Positions 27,338-36,361 are shown, numbered from the stretch's first letter. The stretch: 64,000 bases of DNA from Amycolatopsis alba DSM 44262 (GCF_000384215.1 NZ_KB913032.1:372001-436000), one strand, 5' to 3'. Program-made: numbers and translations. The notes: generated by a model from the letters alone, not told the origin.

Positions 27338-28255
27338 TCACCGGGCGGGGACGGCCGCCCGGTGTTCGGCGATGTCGCCGAACAGATCGCCCATCTCCTC
27401 GACGCGTTCGATCACCTGCTCGGCGGTGAACAGCAGGTCGGCGGCCTTGCGGCAGGCCTCGACCTCCTCCCAGGTGACCGGGGTGGAGACCGTCGGGACG
27501 GCGCGGCCGCGCAGCGAGTACGGCGCGATGGTGGTCTTGGCGGTGTTGTTCTGACTCCAGTCGATGAACACGCGGCCGGGGCGGATCGCCTTCGTCATGC
27601 GGGCGACCACGGTTCCCGGTGACCGGCGCGCGAGCTCCTCCGCGACCGCCTTGGCGTATTCGGCGGTGCGTTCGTCGGAGCGGGTCCGCACCGGGCAGTA
27701 CAGCTGCATTCCCTTGTTGCCGCTGGTCTTCGCGTAGACCGTCAGGCCGTCTCCGGTGAGCAGGTCGCTGAGCGTCTCGGCGACGCGGCAGCAGTCGACG
27801 ACGTCCGCGGGCGGTCCGGGGTCTAGGTCGAACACCAGCAGGTCCGGCGGCTTCCGCGCGCCACGCGGTCCGACCGTCCATTGTGGAACGTGGAGTTCCA
27901 GCGCGGCGAGATTGGCCGCCCACATCAGCGTCGGGAGATCCCCGACGACCGGATAGTCGAGCGTCTCCTCCCCGCCCCGGCGGCCGCGGTTGGTGAGCCG
28001 CGCGGTGCGCACCCACTCGGGCGCGTGCCGGGAAACGTTCTTCTCGTAGAACGGTTCGCCGTCGACGCCGTCGGGGAACCGGCGGAACGTGGCCGCCCGG
28101 TCGCGCAGATGCGGGAGCATGGCGGGGGCGATGCGGCGGTAGTAGTCGAGGACCTCGCGTTTGGTGAAACCGTGCGCCGGGTAGAGCACCTTGTCCAGAT
28201 TGGACAGCCCCATCCGCCGTCCCTCGACCTCGACCGTTATCCGCTCCTCAGGCAC
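27338..28255 (-). CDS. ligD: LigD-type DNA polymerase/primase domain protein
   Basis: A stand-alone NHEJ polymerase of 305 aa. Motifs are GLSNLDKVLYPAHGFTKREVLDYYR, FRRFPDGVDGEPFYEKNV, and the catalytic acidic pair in LLVFDLDPG, followed by YAKTSGNKGMQLYCP and RVFIDWSQNN. In Pseudomonas and mycobacteria this module is fused to nuclease and ligase domains; here it is separate. It fills gaps at Ku-bound breaks and can add ribonucleotides. No Ku gene is in the window. The GTG at 28255 has TATCGT 6 bases upstream, so it is probably leaderless; longer in-frame codons run into the divergent ligase gene. Confidence 0.92.
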   Translation of the reverse strand: MPEERITVEVEGRRMGLSNLDKVLYPAHGFTKREVLDYYRRIAPAMLPHLRDRAATFRRFPDGVDGEPFYEKNVSRHAPEWVRTARLTNRGRRGGEETLDYPVVGDLPTLMWAANLAALELHVPQWTVGPRGARKPPDLLVFDLDPGPPADVVDCCRVAETLSDLLTGDGLTVYAKTSGNKGMQLYCPVRTRSDERTAEYAKAVAEELARRSPGTVVARMTKAIRPGRVFIDWSQNNTAKTTIAPYSLRGRAVPTVSTPVTWEEVEACRKAADLLFTAEQVIERVEEMGDLFGDIAEHRAAVPAR

Positions 28256-28301
28256 CCTTCGACGATAGATCACCGGCGGGGTTTCCGGGGTACCGTGAGG
28301 C

Positions 28302-29261
28302 ATGAGTACCGTGCCGGACGCGATCGCCCCGATGCTGGCGACCGACGGTGACCTGCCCGCCGGCGGGTGGGGGTACGAATACAAATGGGACGGCTACCGC
28401 TGCTGCCTTCGAGTCGCGAGGGACGGCGAGACACGCCTGACGAGCCGTCGCGGCCTCGACATCACAGCGACGTACCCGGATGTGACCGGCGAAGCGCTCG
28501 ATGGCCGCGAAGCCGTCCTCGACGGCGAGATCGTCGTCCTCGACGACCAGGGAAGGCCCAGCTTCCCGCTGCTGCAGACCCGGCACCTGCGCACGCCGGA
28601 CGCGTCGCTGCTGGAGCGCAGCCCGGTGCACTTCTTCGCCTTCGACGTGCTGCTTCTCGACGGGGAGAGCCTGCTCGACGAGCCGTATGCCGCCCGTCGC
28701 GAGCTACTGACCTCTCTGGCGGCCGGTGGCCGCGTCGTCATCCCGCCGGGGTACACCGACGACGACATCTCGCCCGATCAGCTGCTCGAGGTCGTCCGGC
28801 AGCATGGACTCGAAGGGCTGATCGCGAAGAAGCTCGACAGCCGGTATCACCCAGGTAAACGGACGCGGCAGTGGATCAAACGGGCGCTGTGGCTGACCCA
28901 GGAGGTCGTGATCGGCGGCTGGCGGCCCGGCGAGGGACGGCGCTCGGGCACGCTCGGCGCGCTGCTGCTGGGCGCGTACGACGAGTCCGGTGACCTGCGG
29001 TACATCGGCGATGTCGGGACCGGGTTCAGCGACAAGGTCCTCGAAGACCTGCACGGCAGGCTCACCCCGCTGGAGCGGAAGACGCCGCCTTTCGCTTCGG
29101 AGGTCCCGCGCGATCGGGCGCGCGGGGTGCGCTGGGTGACGCCGGAACTCGTCGGGGAGGTCGTGCACCGGAACTGGACGCCGGACGGGCGGTTGCGGCA
29201 CACGACTTGGCGGGGCCTTCGGGCGGACAAGGCACCCGAGGACGTCGAAGTGATCAGCTGA
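28302..29261 (+). CDS. ATP-dependent DNA ligase (LigD-type ligase domain)
   Basis: A 319-aa ligase. The adenylation motif EYKWDGYR places the nucleophile at K28. Motifs III (FFAFDVLLLDG), IV (EGLIAKKLDSRY) and V (WIKRALW) follow, then an OB-fold with YIGDVGTGFSD and the end motif RNWTPDGRLRHTTWRGLR. This is the ligase part of LigD as a separate gene. It is divergent from the polymerase gene with only 46 bases between the starts, an arrangement suited to joint regulation. TACCGT ends 5 bases before the ATG. The end overlaps the convergent RibD-like gene by 8 bases. Confidence 0.93.
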   Translation: MSTVPDAIAPMLATDGDLPAGGWGYEYKWDGYRCCLRVARDGETRLTSRRGLDITATYPDVTGEALDGREAVLDGEIVVLDDQGRPSFPLLQTRHLRTPDASLLERSPVHFFAFDVLLLDGESLLDEPYAARRELLTSLAAGGRVVIPPGYTDDDISPDQLLEVVRQHGLEGLIAKKLDSRYHPGKRTRQWIKRALWLTQEVVIGGWRPGEGRRSGTLGALLLGAYDESGDLRYIGDVGTGFSDKVLEDLHGRLTPLERKTPPFASEVPRDRARGVRWVTPELVGEVVHRNWTPDGRLRHTTWRGLRADKAPEDVEVIS

Positions 29262-29832
29262 GCCGATAGCTCAGGTGAAGCACCCGGTTGCCCTGAATCA
29301 CCACGTCAGGCTGCTCCAGCAGGTGCTGGGCCCGGACCGACCCGAAGTAGCGCTTCCCGGATCCGAACACGACGGGTACGACGTCCATGCGCACCTCGTC
29401 GACGAGGTGCGCGGCGAGCGCCTGGCCACCGACGTCTCCGGCGGCGACCTCGACCAGGCGGTCACCCGCGAGCTCCTGCGCCTTGGCCACGGCCGCCTCG
29501 ACGCCGTCGACGAAGTGAAACGGCGCCTCGGGGTCCCACCCCTCGGGCGCCGGCCGGTGCGTCACGACGACCACGTGGTCGATCCCGCTCGGCGGCTTCC
29601 CGTCCCAGCCGTCCGTCATGTCGAAGACGTGGCGGCCGGCGATCGTCACGCCGATCCCGTCCCAGTAGGGCCGGGTGTGGTCGTAGGACGCCTGCGACAC
29701 CTTGAGCGCTCCGCTCTCGTCCAAGGGGACGTCACCGCCGGACAGCCAGTCGAACAGCGGTCCGGGCTGGTCGTTCTCGTCCGCGATGAAGCCGTCCACC
29801 GACACCGAGGCGTACATGACCACCTTGCCCAC
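29254..29832 (-). CDS. Dihydrofolate reductase-like / RibD C-terminal domain protein
   Basis: A 192-aa cytoplasmic protein of the RibD_C/DHFR-like fold: VVMYASVSVDGFIADENDQPG at the N-terminus, TIAGRHVFDMTDGW, HVVVVTHRPAPEGW, VAAGDVGGQALAAHLVDEVRMDVVPVVFGSGKRYFG. Such stand-alone actinobacterial paralogues bind NADPH in principle, but their substrates are mostly unknown; they are usually neither the folate nor the riboflavin enzyme. GAGGAGAG precedes the GTG start. It follows the AraC gene by 65 bases on the same strand. Confidence 0.85.
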   Translation of the reverse strand: MGKVVMYASVSVDGFIADENDQPGPLFDWLSGGDVPLDESGALKVSQASYDHTRPYWDGIGVTIAGRHVFDMTDGWDGKPPSGIDHVVVVTHRPAPEGWDPEAPFHFVDGVEAAVAKAQELAGDRLVEVAAGDVGGQALAAHLVDEVRMDVVPVVFGSGKRYFGSVRAQHLLEQPDVVIQGNRVLHLSYRLS

Positions 29833-29897
29833 GGGCTCTCCTCTGCTTGGGGGTGCCCCGAAACTAGCGTGCCGTGAGCTTTCGCTCTTGTAAGAAA

Positions 29898-30737
29898 TCA
29901 ATCGGCGGGCAGCGGCCAGCCGTCCAGGACGTGGCCGGGATGTTCGCGCAGGAACCGCCGCCGGACTTCGAGGTACCGGGTCGGCGTGAGCCCGGTGAAC
30001 TCCCGGAACTCGTGGCCGAAGTGGGCCTGGTCGAAGTAGCCCGCTCCAGTGGCGAGGCCGCCCCAGTCGATCGGCCCGCTGGGGTCGATCCCCAGCACGG
30101 TGGTGGTGAGGCGGTAGGTGCGGGCCAGCCGCTTCGGCGTGACGCCGACGAGCTGCTTGAACCGCTGTGCCAGATGGGTGCCGCTGACACCGGCAGCCAC
30201 GCTCAGGTCGCCGATCACCGCCGCCCCGCCGGTCGCCGCGAGGACGCTGCTCGTATGGCGGACCAGCCCCAGACCGTCGGTCTCGCTCAGCCGTCGCATC
30301 AGCTCCTCTTCGAGCAGCGTCAGCATCTCCTGCGGCCGGTCCGCCGTGGCCAGCCGATCTCGCAGCCCGGCGACGGCGGACCTGCCCCAAACCTGCTCCA
30401 CCGTCACCGGCCGGTCGCGCAGCTCGGCCGCGGGCATCGGCAGGAACGGCGCCAGCCCCCACGGCTTGACGTGCACGCCGACGGACCGGGTCCGGCGCGG
30501 GTAGCCGAACTCCAGCGCGCGGGTGCGCATGGTGATCACGCAGCCGTCGGCGTACTCGGCCGTCGCGGCGCCGACGCGGATGCGGAACGGCTCCCCGAGG
30601 TTGACGATGAGCAGCGCCGACGGCGCGGGCGGCAGCGTCAGCCGGGCGTACGGCGGCGCGCCCTCCAGGTAGTAGAGGTCGTCGATCAGCCCGTCCAGCG
30701 GCGGTCGCGGCACTCTGGACACGTACTCCACGCCCAC
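29898..30737 (-). CDS. AraC-family transcriptional regulator
   Basis: A 279-aa regulator: an N-terminal cupin-like sensing half (SALLIVNLGEPFRIRVG, GVHVKPWGLAPFL) and two C-terminal helix-turn-helix motifs (VIGDLSVAAGVSGTHLAQRFKQLVGVTPKRLARTYRL and YFDQAHFGHEFREFTGLTPTRYLEVRR). It may control the RibD-like gene behind it or the divergent DUF4097-type gene in front of it. The start is the GTG at 30737. Confidence 0.9.
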   Translation of the reverse strand: MGVEYVSRVPRPPLDGLIDDLYYLEGAPPYARLTLPPAPSALLIVNLGEPFRIRVGAATAEYADGCVITMRTRALEFGYPRRTRSVGVHVKPWGLAPFLPMPAAELRDRPVTVEQVWGRSAVAGLRDRLATADRPQEMLTLLEEELMRRLSETDGLGLVRHTSSVLAATGGAAVIGDLSVAAGVSGTHLAQRFKQLVGVTPKRLARTYRLTTTVLGIDPSGPIDWGGLATGAGYFDQAHFGHEFREFTGLTPTRYLEVRRRFLREHPGHVLDGWPLPAD

Positions 30738-30884
30738 AGCCTGGTCCAGCCCCGTTCTCTTTGGGGGGACCAGGAGCCTGACACGGTGTCCCCGGCGTGT
30801 CAGCGCGGTGGCGGTCCGGTGTCAGGACGGTCGGCGATCGTTTCCTCAACAACAAGAGATCACCACCACCGAGGAGTTCCCACC

Positions 30885-31703
30885 ATGTCTGTTTTCACCA
30901 CGACGTCGCCGATCACCGCCACGCTGACCACCGCCGGCGCACGGGTGCGCGTCGCCGCGAGCGACCGTTCGGACACGGTGGTGCTGGTCGAGCCGATCGA
31001 CAGCACGAGCAAGTCGGACGTGAAGGTCGCCGAGAACACCAAGGTCGACTTCACCGGCGGAGAGCTCTCGATCGAGACGAGGAAGGCCGGCGGCAAGAAC
31101 GGTTCGGTCGCGATCACGATCAAGGTGCCCACCGGTTCCAAGCTGGTCCTGAACACCGCGTGGTCGGAGGTGCTCGGCGAAGGCCGGCTCGGCGACTGCG
31201 AGCTGGAGGTGTCGTCAGGCCGGATCCAGCTCGACCGCGTCGCGGCGGTGCGGGGCAACCTGGCGGCGGGCGACGTCACGATCGGGCACGTCGCCGGGAC
31301 CGTGAACGTCGAAGGCGGTACGGCGGGACTGCGGATCGGCGAGGCCGAGGGCGCCGTCAGGTACGTGGGCGCGAGCGGGAAGGTCTGGATCGGGCACGCC
31401 CGGTCCGGCGCCGACCTCTCCGGTTCGAGCGGGAGCTTCGACATCGACCGCGCCGACGGCGACGTCATCGCGAAGGCGGCCAACTGCCCGATCCGGGTCG
31501 GACGGCTGTCGCACGGTGCGGCCGAACTGGTGAACGCGTCCGGCGGCATCAACGTCGGCATCGACGCCGACGCCGCGTCGGTGGATGCCAAGAGCACCAA
31601 GGGTTCGGTGCGCAACTCGTTCGCCGCGGGTGGTGGCGAGGGCGGGGTCAAGGTCTACGCCCGCACGCGGCTCGACGACATCGTCGTCCACCACGCGGCC
31701 TGA
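30885..31703 (+). CDS. DUF4097-like beta-helix protein
   Basis: A 272-aa protein rich in Gly, Val, Ala and Asp with repeating beta-strand units (LGDCELEVSSGRIQLDRV, GNLAAGDVTIGHVAGTVNVE, GTAGLRIGEAEGAVRYVGASGKVWIGHARSG, GSFDIDRADGDVIAKAANCPI). This is the pattern of DUF4097, a right-handed beta-helix domain. No signal peptide or transmembrane helix is seen, so it seems cytoplasmic. Function is unknown; in actinobacteria such genes often follow small regulators. GAGGAG precedes the ATG, and a clear terminator follows the stop. Confidence 0.8.
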   Translation: MSVFTTTSPITATLTTAGARVRVAASDRSDTVVLVEPIDSTSKSDVKVAENTKVDFTGGELSIETRKAGGKNGSVAITIKVPTGSKLVLNTAWSEVLGEGRLGDCELEVSSGRIQLDRVAAVRGNLAAGDVTIGHVAGTVNVEGGTAGLRIGEAEGAVRYVGASGKVWIGHARSGADLSGSSGSFDIDRADGDVIAKAANCPIRVGRLSHGAAELVNASGGINVGIDADAASVDAKSTKGSVRNSFAAGGGEGGVKVYARTRLDDIVVHHAA

Positions 31704-31712
31704 TTCTCCGAT

Positions 31713-31757
31713 CGCGGTGGCACCCTTTCGCGGGTGCCACCGCGGTTTCGTTTTTTT
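31713..31757 (+). terminator. Intrinsic terminator with T-tract
   Basis: CGCGGTGGCACCC (31713-31725) pairs perfectly over 13 bases with GGGTGCCACCGCG (31732-31744), loop of 6, followed by a run of seven T at 31751-31757. It lies 10 bases after the DUF4097-type stop codon. This is the most classical rho-independent terminator in the window. Confidence 0.88.
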
Positions 31758-32106
31758 CGCAGTTCCGCCTCGTACGCTCATCGGTTTGAAGCCATCTGAT
31801 TCTTTGTGGGTGTCCCGTGAAACGATCTGTCAGGCGTTTTTCCTGTGACAGGGGCGGATCAAGGACATGGTGCTGATCAGTGACCGTCCCGTGGAGGCGG
31901 AGGACCGGCCGGTGCCGGGGTTCCGAGAAGGTCGCCCGCCTGCCTGGAAAGGAACACCCTTCCAGGCTTGGTCAAGAACAGCACCACCTGGGAGCAGGGG
32001 AAGAAGTTGAGTCGGCACGCCGATTTTCACCGTCATGCCAGTATATTTCCGCGACCCGTACACACCATCGCCGACTTCTTGAAGGAATCAATAAACTGTT
32101 TCATAT
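31758..32106. other. Gene-free stretch
   Basis: No convincing gene on either strand. Base composition is lower in GC than the flanks toward the right end (around 32,060-32,140). A weak hairpin (GCCTGGAAAGG near 31,941 with CCTTCCAGGC near 31,967) is visible. The SOS-box promoter of the DUF222 gene begins at the right edge. Confidence 0.5.
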
Positions 32107-32135
32107 TCGCACAGGTGTTCGAATCGGTGTACTAT
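32107..32135 (+). promoter_or_regulatory. LexA (SOS) box and -10 element of the DUF222-HNH gene
   Basis: TCGCACAGGTGTTCGA (32107-32122) matches the actinobacterial/mycobacterial SOS box TCGAACNNNNGTTCGA at 11 of 12 fixed positions (one base differs in the left half). A TACTAT -10 hexamer lies at 32130-32135 and the GTG start begins 7 bases later, so the SOS box covers the -35 region of a leaderless promoter. LexA binding there would block transcription. Confidence 0.75.
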
Positions 32136-32142
32136 TGATCTC

Positions 32143-33399
32143 GTGGCCAGCGACAGCACATCCCCGACGACACCCACCGAGTGGTGGCGTGCCGACACCG
32201 CGACGCTGCATGCCCGTAAGCAGGAACTCGAAGTCCTCAAGCGGCAGCTAGACGCGGAGCAGAACGCGATCCTTGCGGAGATCAACATCCGTGGGGTTCG
32301 TGGCTGCTCGGGTCATTCGACGCTGGCGTCGATGATCTATGAGGATTTCCGTGTCACCGCGAAGGAAGCCGACGATCGTGCCGACCGGGTCCTGGCCCTG
32401 TATCCCGGCCCGTCCATCGGCGGTGACCCTGTGCCGCCTTTGGCGCCGTTGACTGCTGCTGCTTCCGCGGAAGGCGCGATCGGCGGTTCGCAGATCGACG
32501 CGATCATCAAAACCCTCGCTCGCATCCCTTCCACTGTCCCGGAAGAGGACGTGCGGGGCGGGGAGAAGATCCTGGTCGACTTGGCCCGCCACGCCGGGCC
32601 CCGGACGATCGCGCAAGCCGGGCGGCGGCTGCTGGACGAGCTCGACCCTGACGGGAAAGAGCCCCGCAACGAGGACCCGAAGGATGGTCGTCCGGAGCTG
32701 CGGTTCGTCAAGCACCGCGACGGCACCCTCGGACTGAAGGGCACTCTCGACCTCGAAACCTATGCCCGGTTGAAGTCCGACCTTGACCCGATGGCCAAAC
32801 CTCACAAGGCCATCGACGGAGTCCGTGACTCCCGTACCCAGGACGAACGCTACGGCGACGCCTTCACCGACTACGTCCGGTTGAAAACATCGAGCCGGAA
32901 CCTTCCCGGTCAGGCCGGGGAAGCCACGCACATTCTGGTCACCATGTCGTATGAGGACCTGATCCGGGATATCGGTGAAGCGCATCTGGATCTGGTCGGG
33001 CCGATCAGCGCCACCGACGCCCGGATCCTCGCCTGTGATGCTCGTGTCCGGCCTGGCGTTCTTGGTGCCGCGGGTGAGCCGTTGGACATCGGCCGGTCGA
33101 AACGTACCGTTTCCCTGGCGCAGAAGTACGCTTTGACCCTCCGCGATGGTGGCTGTGCCTTTCCTGGCTGTGATATGCCGGTGCCACGGTGTACCGCCCA
33201 TCACATTGTTTTCTGGCGGCACCACGGCGAAACCAAAATCGACAATTTGGTGCTGCTCTGCACGAAGCATCACCGGCTGATCCACCGCAGCGAATGGAAA
33301 GTCCAGATCGCCCAAGACGGACTCCCCGAATTCACCGCACCCGCCTACCTCGACCCCACCGGGCAACCCAGACGCAACACCATGCACCTCAGGACATAG
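32143..33399 (+). CDS. DUF222-HNH endonuclease-like protein (13E12 family)
   Basis: A 418-aa protein. The N-terminal DUF222 region (LHARKQELEVLKRQLDAEQ through LGLKGTLDLETYARLKSDLDPM) is followed by an HNH domain with zinc ligands: GGCAFPGCDMP, CTAHHIVFWRHHGETKIDNLVLLCTKHHRLIH. This is the 13E12 repeat family, multicopy in mycobacteria and related genera, where several copies are induced by DNA damage. Its role is unknown; a DNA-processing nuclease is the usual guess. The SOS-box promoter directly upstream fits damage-induced expression. The gene stands alone. Confidence 0.92.
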   Translation: MASDSTSPTTPTEWWRADTATLHARKQELEVLKRQLDAEQNAILAEINIRGVRGCSGHSTLASMIYEDFRVTAKEADDRADRVLALYPGPSIGGDPVPPLAPLTAAASAEGAIGGSQIDAIIKTLARIPSTVPEEDVRGGEKILVDLARHAGPRTIAQAGRRLLDELDPDGKEPRNEDPKDGRPELRFVKHRDGTLGLKGTLDLETYARLKSDLDPMAKPHKAIDGVRDSRTQDERYGDAFTDYVRLKTSSRNLPGQAGEATHILVTMSYEDLIRDIGEAHLDLVGPISATDARILACDARVRPGVLGAAGEPLDIGRSKRTVSLAQKYALTLRDGGCAFPGCDMPVPRCTAHHIVFWRHHGETKIDNLVLLCTKHHRLIHRSEWKVQIAQDGLPEFTAPAYLDPTGQPRRNTMHLRT

Positions 33400-33567
33400 G
33401 CCGACCGTCAGGCAGCAGTCGACCACGAGCTGTCCGGGAAGCCATCGCATCCTACGATGGCTAGTTCGACCCGGCAGTAGGCCAACGGGCTTTGGTATAG
33501 CGGGCGGACCGGTGCGAAGCCCCCTCGCCGCCGCTCGCCCGGATCACGTGGTCTGCTCCCGTTCACC

Positions 33568-34511
33568 TCACGACCCAGGTGAGCCGAACCGGTCCAGCGC
33601 CTCCAGCTTCCAGGCCCGTTTCACGTCGCTCGACCGGTGCCCCGAGCCGTCGTCGATCAGCAGCTTCGCACCGGGCCAGGCGCGGGCGAGTTCCCATGCC
33701 GTGTCCACCGGGCAGCTGAGGTCCCGGCGCCCGTGGATCAGTACGCCAGGAATGTCGCGCAGCAGACCGGCGTCCCGGATCAGCGCGCCGGGTTCCAGCC
33801 AGCCGGCGTGAGAGTAGTAGTGGGTGACGATGCGCGCGAACGCCAGTTCCCACTCGCCGATCGGACCATTGTGGACGGTCGCGCCGGGTTCCAGGGAAAG
33901 CACGGTGTCTTCCCAGACGCACCAGGAACGGGCCGCCTCGGTCCGGACGTGCGGGTCGGGATCCTCCATGAGCCGCGCGTAGGCCGCGACCAGGTCACCG
34001 GAGAGATCGCCGCGGAAGCGGGCCCACGCTTCGGGGAAGAACCGGCCGACACCGCGATACAACCAGTCGATCTCGGAAGGGCTTGTCGTGCTGATGGAAC
34101 TGACGATGATCTCCGTGACCCGCTCCGGAAACCGTTCGGCGTAGGCGAGCGCGAGCGTCGTGCCCCACGAGCCGCCGGTGACGAGCCAGCGTTCGATACC
34201 CAGGTGTTCCCGCAGCCGTTCCATGTCGGCGACGAGATGATCCGTCGTGTTGTGCCGCAGGTCGGTCGCCGGATCGCTCGCGTGCGGAGTGCTGCGGCCG
34301 CAGCCGCGCTGATCGAACAGCACCGCGCGATAGCGGGCCGGGTCGAACATCCGCCGCATGCCCGGCGCGCAGCCCTGACCGGGGCCGCCGTGCACCATGA
34401 CTGCGGGTTTCCTGGCGGGGTTCCCGCAGGTCTCCCAGTAGACGAAGTTGCCGTCACCTACATCGAGCAGTCCTTTGTCGTAGGGCTCGGCGGGGGATAC
34501 AGGTCGATCAT
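33568..34511 (-). CDS. pip: Prolyl aminopeptidase with an apparent frameshift near the start
   Basis: The body is a clear prolyl iminopeptidase (alpha/beta-hydrolase, S33): HGGPGQG oxyanion region, nucleophile in TGGSWGTTLALAY, acid D in RRDLSCPVDTAWE, histidine in DGSGHRSS. The expected N-terminus appears at the ATG at 34511 (MIDLYPP), but after seven codons the frame shifts and hits a stop. Adding one base to the C5 run (G5 on the plus strand, 34492-34496) restores MIDLYPPAEPYDKGLLDVGDG and a 314-aa protein. TAGGCT lies 6 bases before this ATG, supporting it as the true start. As given, the only intact frame begins at an implausible GTG at 34572. Either a sequencing error or a recent loss. 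Confidence 0.85.
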
Positions 34512-34645
34512 GAAAGCAGCCTAGACCGTCCGTGAGACCACGAAACACTTTCGCCGCAACGAAGTTCAGCACACCGGCCCTTTCATCGCCGCGTTCGAAG
34601 GGGGAGATTCATCGGTACCGGCGAAACCACCAGAAACGGAGAACC

Positions 34646-35743
34646 ATGGCGTTTGACGGCATGAACTTCACCCTTGGCGTGGAAGAAGAGTTCGTCCTCC
34701 TTGATCCGATGGACGGCTCGGTCGCGCTGCGCGCGCCCGATCTTCTCGAAAACCTCGCCCCCGGTTCGGACGTCACCGGTGAGCTGATGCGGTTCCAGAT
34801 CGAGACCGCGACCGGCATCTGCCGCAGCCTGGACGAGGTGCGCTCGGACCTGACCCGGCTGCGGCAGATCGTCGCGACGGCGGCGGAGGCCGACGGCTGT
34901 CTGATGGTGGCGGCGGGGGTGCCGCCCGGTGACCTGCGGGGAGACACGCTCACGCCCGATCCCCGGTACCGCCGGTTGGCCCAGGCGTTCCCCGACCTCA
35001 TCGACGACGCGGGAACCTGTGCCTGCCACGTGCACGTCGGTTTGCCATCGCGGGACGTCGGCGCGCGGGTACTCGCCGGGCTTCGGCCCTGGCTCGCTCC
35101 GTTGCTGGCGCTCAGTGTCAACTCCCCAGTCGAGCACGGCGCCGATTCCGGGTGGTCGAGCAGGCGTTTCCCGATCTGGGACCGGTGGCCGACGGCGCGG
35201 CCGCCCGACGAATGGCCAGGTGCGGACGCGTACGACCGGAGTGTCAGGGAGGCTTTGCGCCACGGCGCCGCCCTCGACACGGCGGGCGTCTACTTCTACG
35301 CCCGCCTTTCCCCTCGTCATCCCACGGTGGAGGTGCGGATCGCCGACGTCTGCCTGGCCGTCGACGACGCCGTGCTCCTCGCTGCACTGGTGCGCGGGCT
35401 GGTCGCGACCTGCGCCGGGACGCCAAGGCTGCCACGCGCCCGCGGTTCCCGGATCGGCGCGGCGTTGACGGCGGCTGCGCGCCGGGGCCTCGACGGGCCG
35501 GGCGTCGACGTCTTCACCGGCGAGGAGGCCGACCAGCGGGACCTGGTCGGCGAGCTCGTCGACTTCATCCGGCCTGCCCTCGACGTCACCGGCGACACCG
35601 AAGACGTCGAGCGGGGGCTGGACTCGCTGTTCGAACACGGGACGGGCGCGGCCCGGCAACGCCGGTTGCTCGCGGACGCGGCTTCCCCTGGTGAATTCGC
35701 CGCGGATCTCGCCCACGCGACGATGAACGTCCTGGCCCGGTGA
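34646..35743 (+). CDS. Carboxylate-amine ligase, YbdK/GCS2 family
   Basis: A 365-aa enzyme of the glutamate-cysteine ligase type 2 family. It begins FTLGVEEEFVLLDP, the ATP/Mg-binding opening of the family, and continues with RFQIETATGICRSLDEVRSDLTRLR, CACHVHVGLPSRDVGARVL and FYARLSPRHPTVEVRIADVC. Members form gamma-glutamyl amide bonds; the YbdK group has weak gamma-glutamylcysteine ligase activity, and EgtA of ergothioneine synthesis is a relative. No other ergothioneine or mycothiol gene is nearby, so the physiological product is unknown. ACGGAGAA precedes the ATG at 34646; the longer frame lacks family residues. Confidence 0.87.
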   Translation: MAFDGMNFTLGVEEEFVLLDPMDGSVALRAPDLLENLAPGSDVTGELMRFQIETATGICRSLDEVRSDLTRLRQIVATAAEADGCLMVAAGVPPGDLRGDTLTPDPRYRRLAQAFPDLIDDAGTCACHVHVGLPSRDVGARVLAGLRPWLAPLLALSVNSPVEHGADSGWSSRRFPIWDRWPTARPPDEWPGADAYDRSVREALRHGAALDTAGVYFYARLSPRHPTVEVRIADVCLAVDDAVLLAALVRGLVATCAGTPRLPRARGSRIGAALTAAARRGLDGPGVDVFTGEEADQRDLVGELVDFIRPALDVTGDTEDVERGLDSLFEHGTGAARQRRLLADAASPGEFAADLAHATMNVLAR

Positions 35744-35755
35744 GGTGGACCGGCG

Positions 35756-36361
35756 TCACAGCCAGCCGGACTCCCGTGCGATCCGCACCGCGTCGACCCG
35801 GTTGCGGGCGCTGAGCTTCGACACGATCGTCGTCAGATAGTTCCGCACGGTACCGGCGGACAGGAACAGTTCCGCCGCGATCTCGGTCGGGTCGGAGCCG
35901 ACCGACGCCAGCCTGAGCACCTCGATCTCGCGTGCGGTGAGCGGGCATTCCTCGCTGTCCCAGGCGGCGAGCGCCAGGTCACCGTCGACGACGCGCCGTC
36001 CGGCGGCGACCCCGCGGACCGCGTTGGCCAGCCTGTCGGCAGGCGCGTCCTTGCGCAGGAAGCCGTTGACCTTCGCGGCCAGCGCCCGCCGGAGGGTGCC
36101 GGGGCTGCCGAGCGAGGTGAGGATCAGCGTGCGCACCCCTGGCATTTGTTCGTGCAGTTCGGCGGCCGCCGTGAGCCCGTCCTTGCCCGGCAGGTCGATG
36201 TCGATGAGCGCGATGTCGGGGCGCGCCGACTGGGCGAGCGGGAGGATCTCGTCACCGCTCGCGCATTCCGCGACGACCTCGATGTCCGCTTCCAGCCCGA
36301 GCAGCGCGACCAGGGCCCCACGGACAATGTGCATGTCCTCCGCCACCAGGACCTTGATCAT
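35756..36361 (-). CDS. NarL-type response regulator, copy 1 of 3
   Basis: A 201-aa regulator: receiver MIKVLVAEDMHIVRGALVAL with phospho-acceptor D54 (ALIDIDLPGKDG), then a LuxR-type helix-turn-helix CPLTAREIEVLRLASVGSDP...AGTVRNYLTTIVSKLSARNR. It is strikingly similar to the regulators at 39,033 and 44,718, especially in the receiver opening and the HTH. The start was placed at the ATG that aligns with the other two copies; an ATG three codons earlier is possible. No kinase gene is adjacent; the tandem kinase at 42.4 kb is the nearest DesK-type candidate. Confidence 0.92.
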   Translation of the reverse strand: MIKVLVAEDMHIVRGALVALLGLEADIEVVAECASGDEILPLAQSARPDIALIDIDLPGKDGLTAAAELHEQMPGVRTLILTSLGSPGTLRRALAAKVNGFLRKDAPADRLANAVRGVAAGRRVVDGDLALAAWDSEECPLTAREIEVLRLASVGSDPTEIAAELFLSAGTVRNYLTTIVSKLSARNRVDAVRIARESGWL

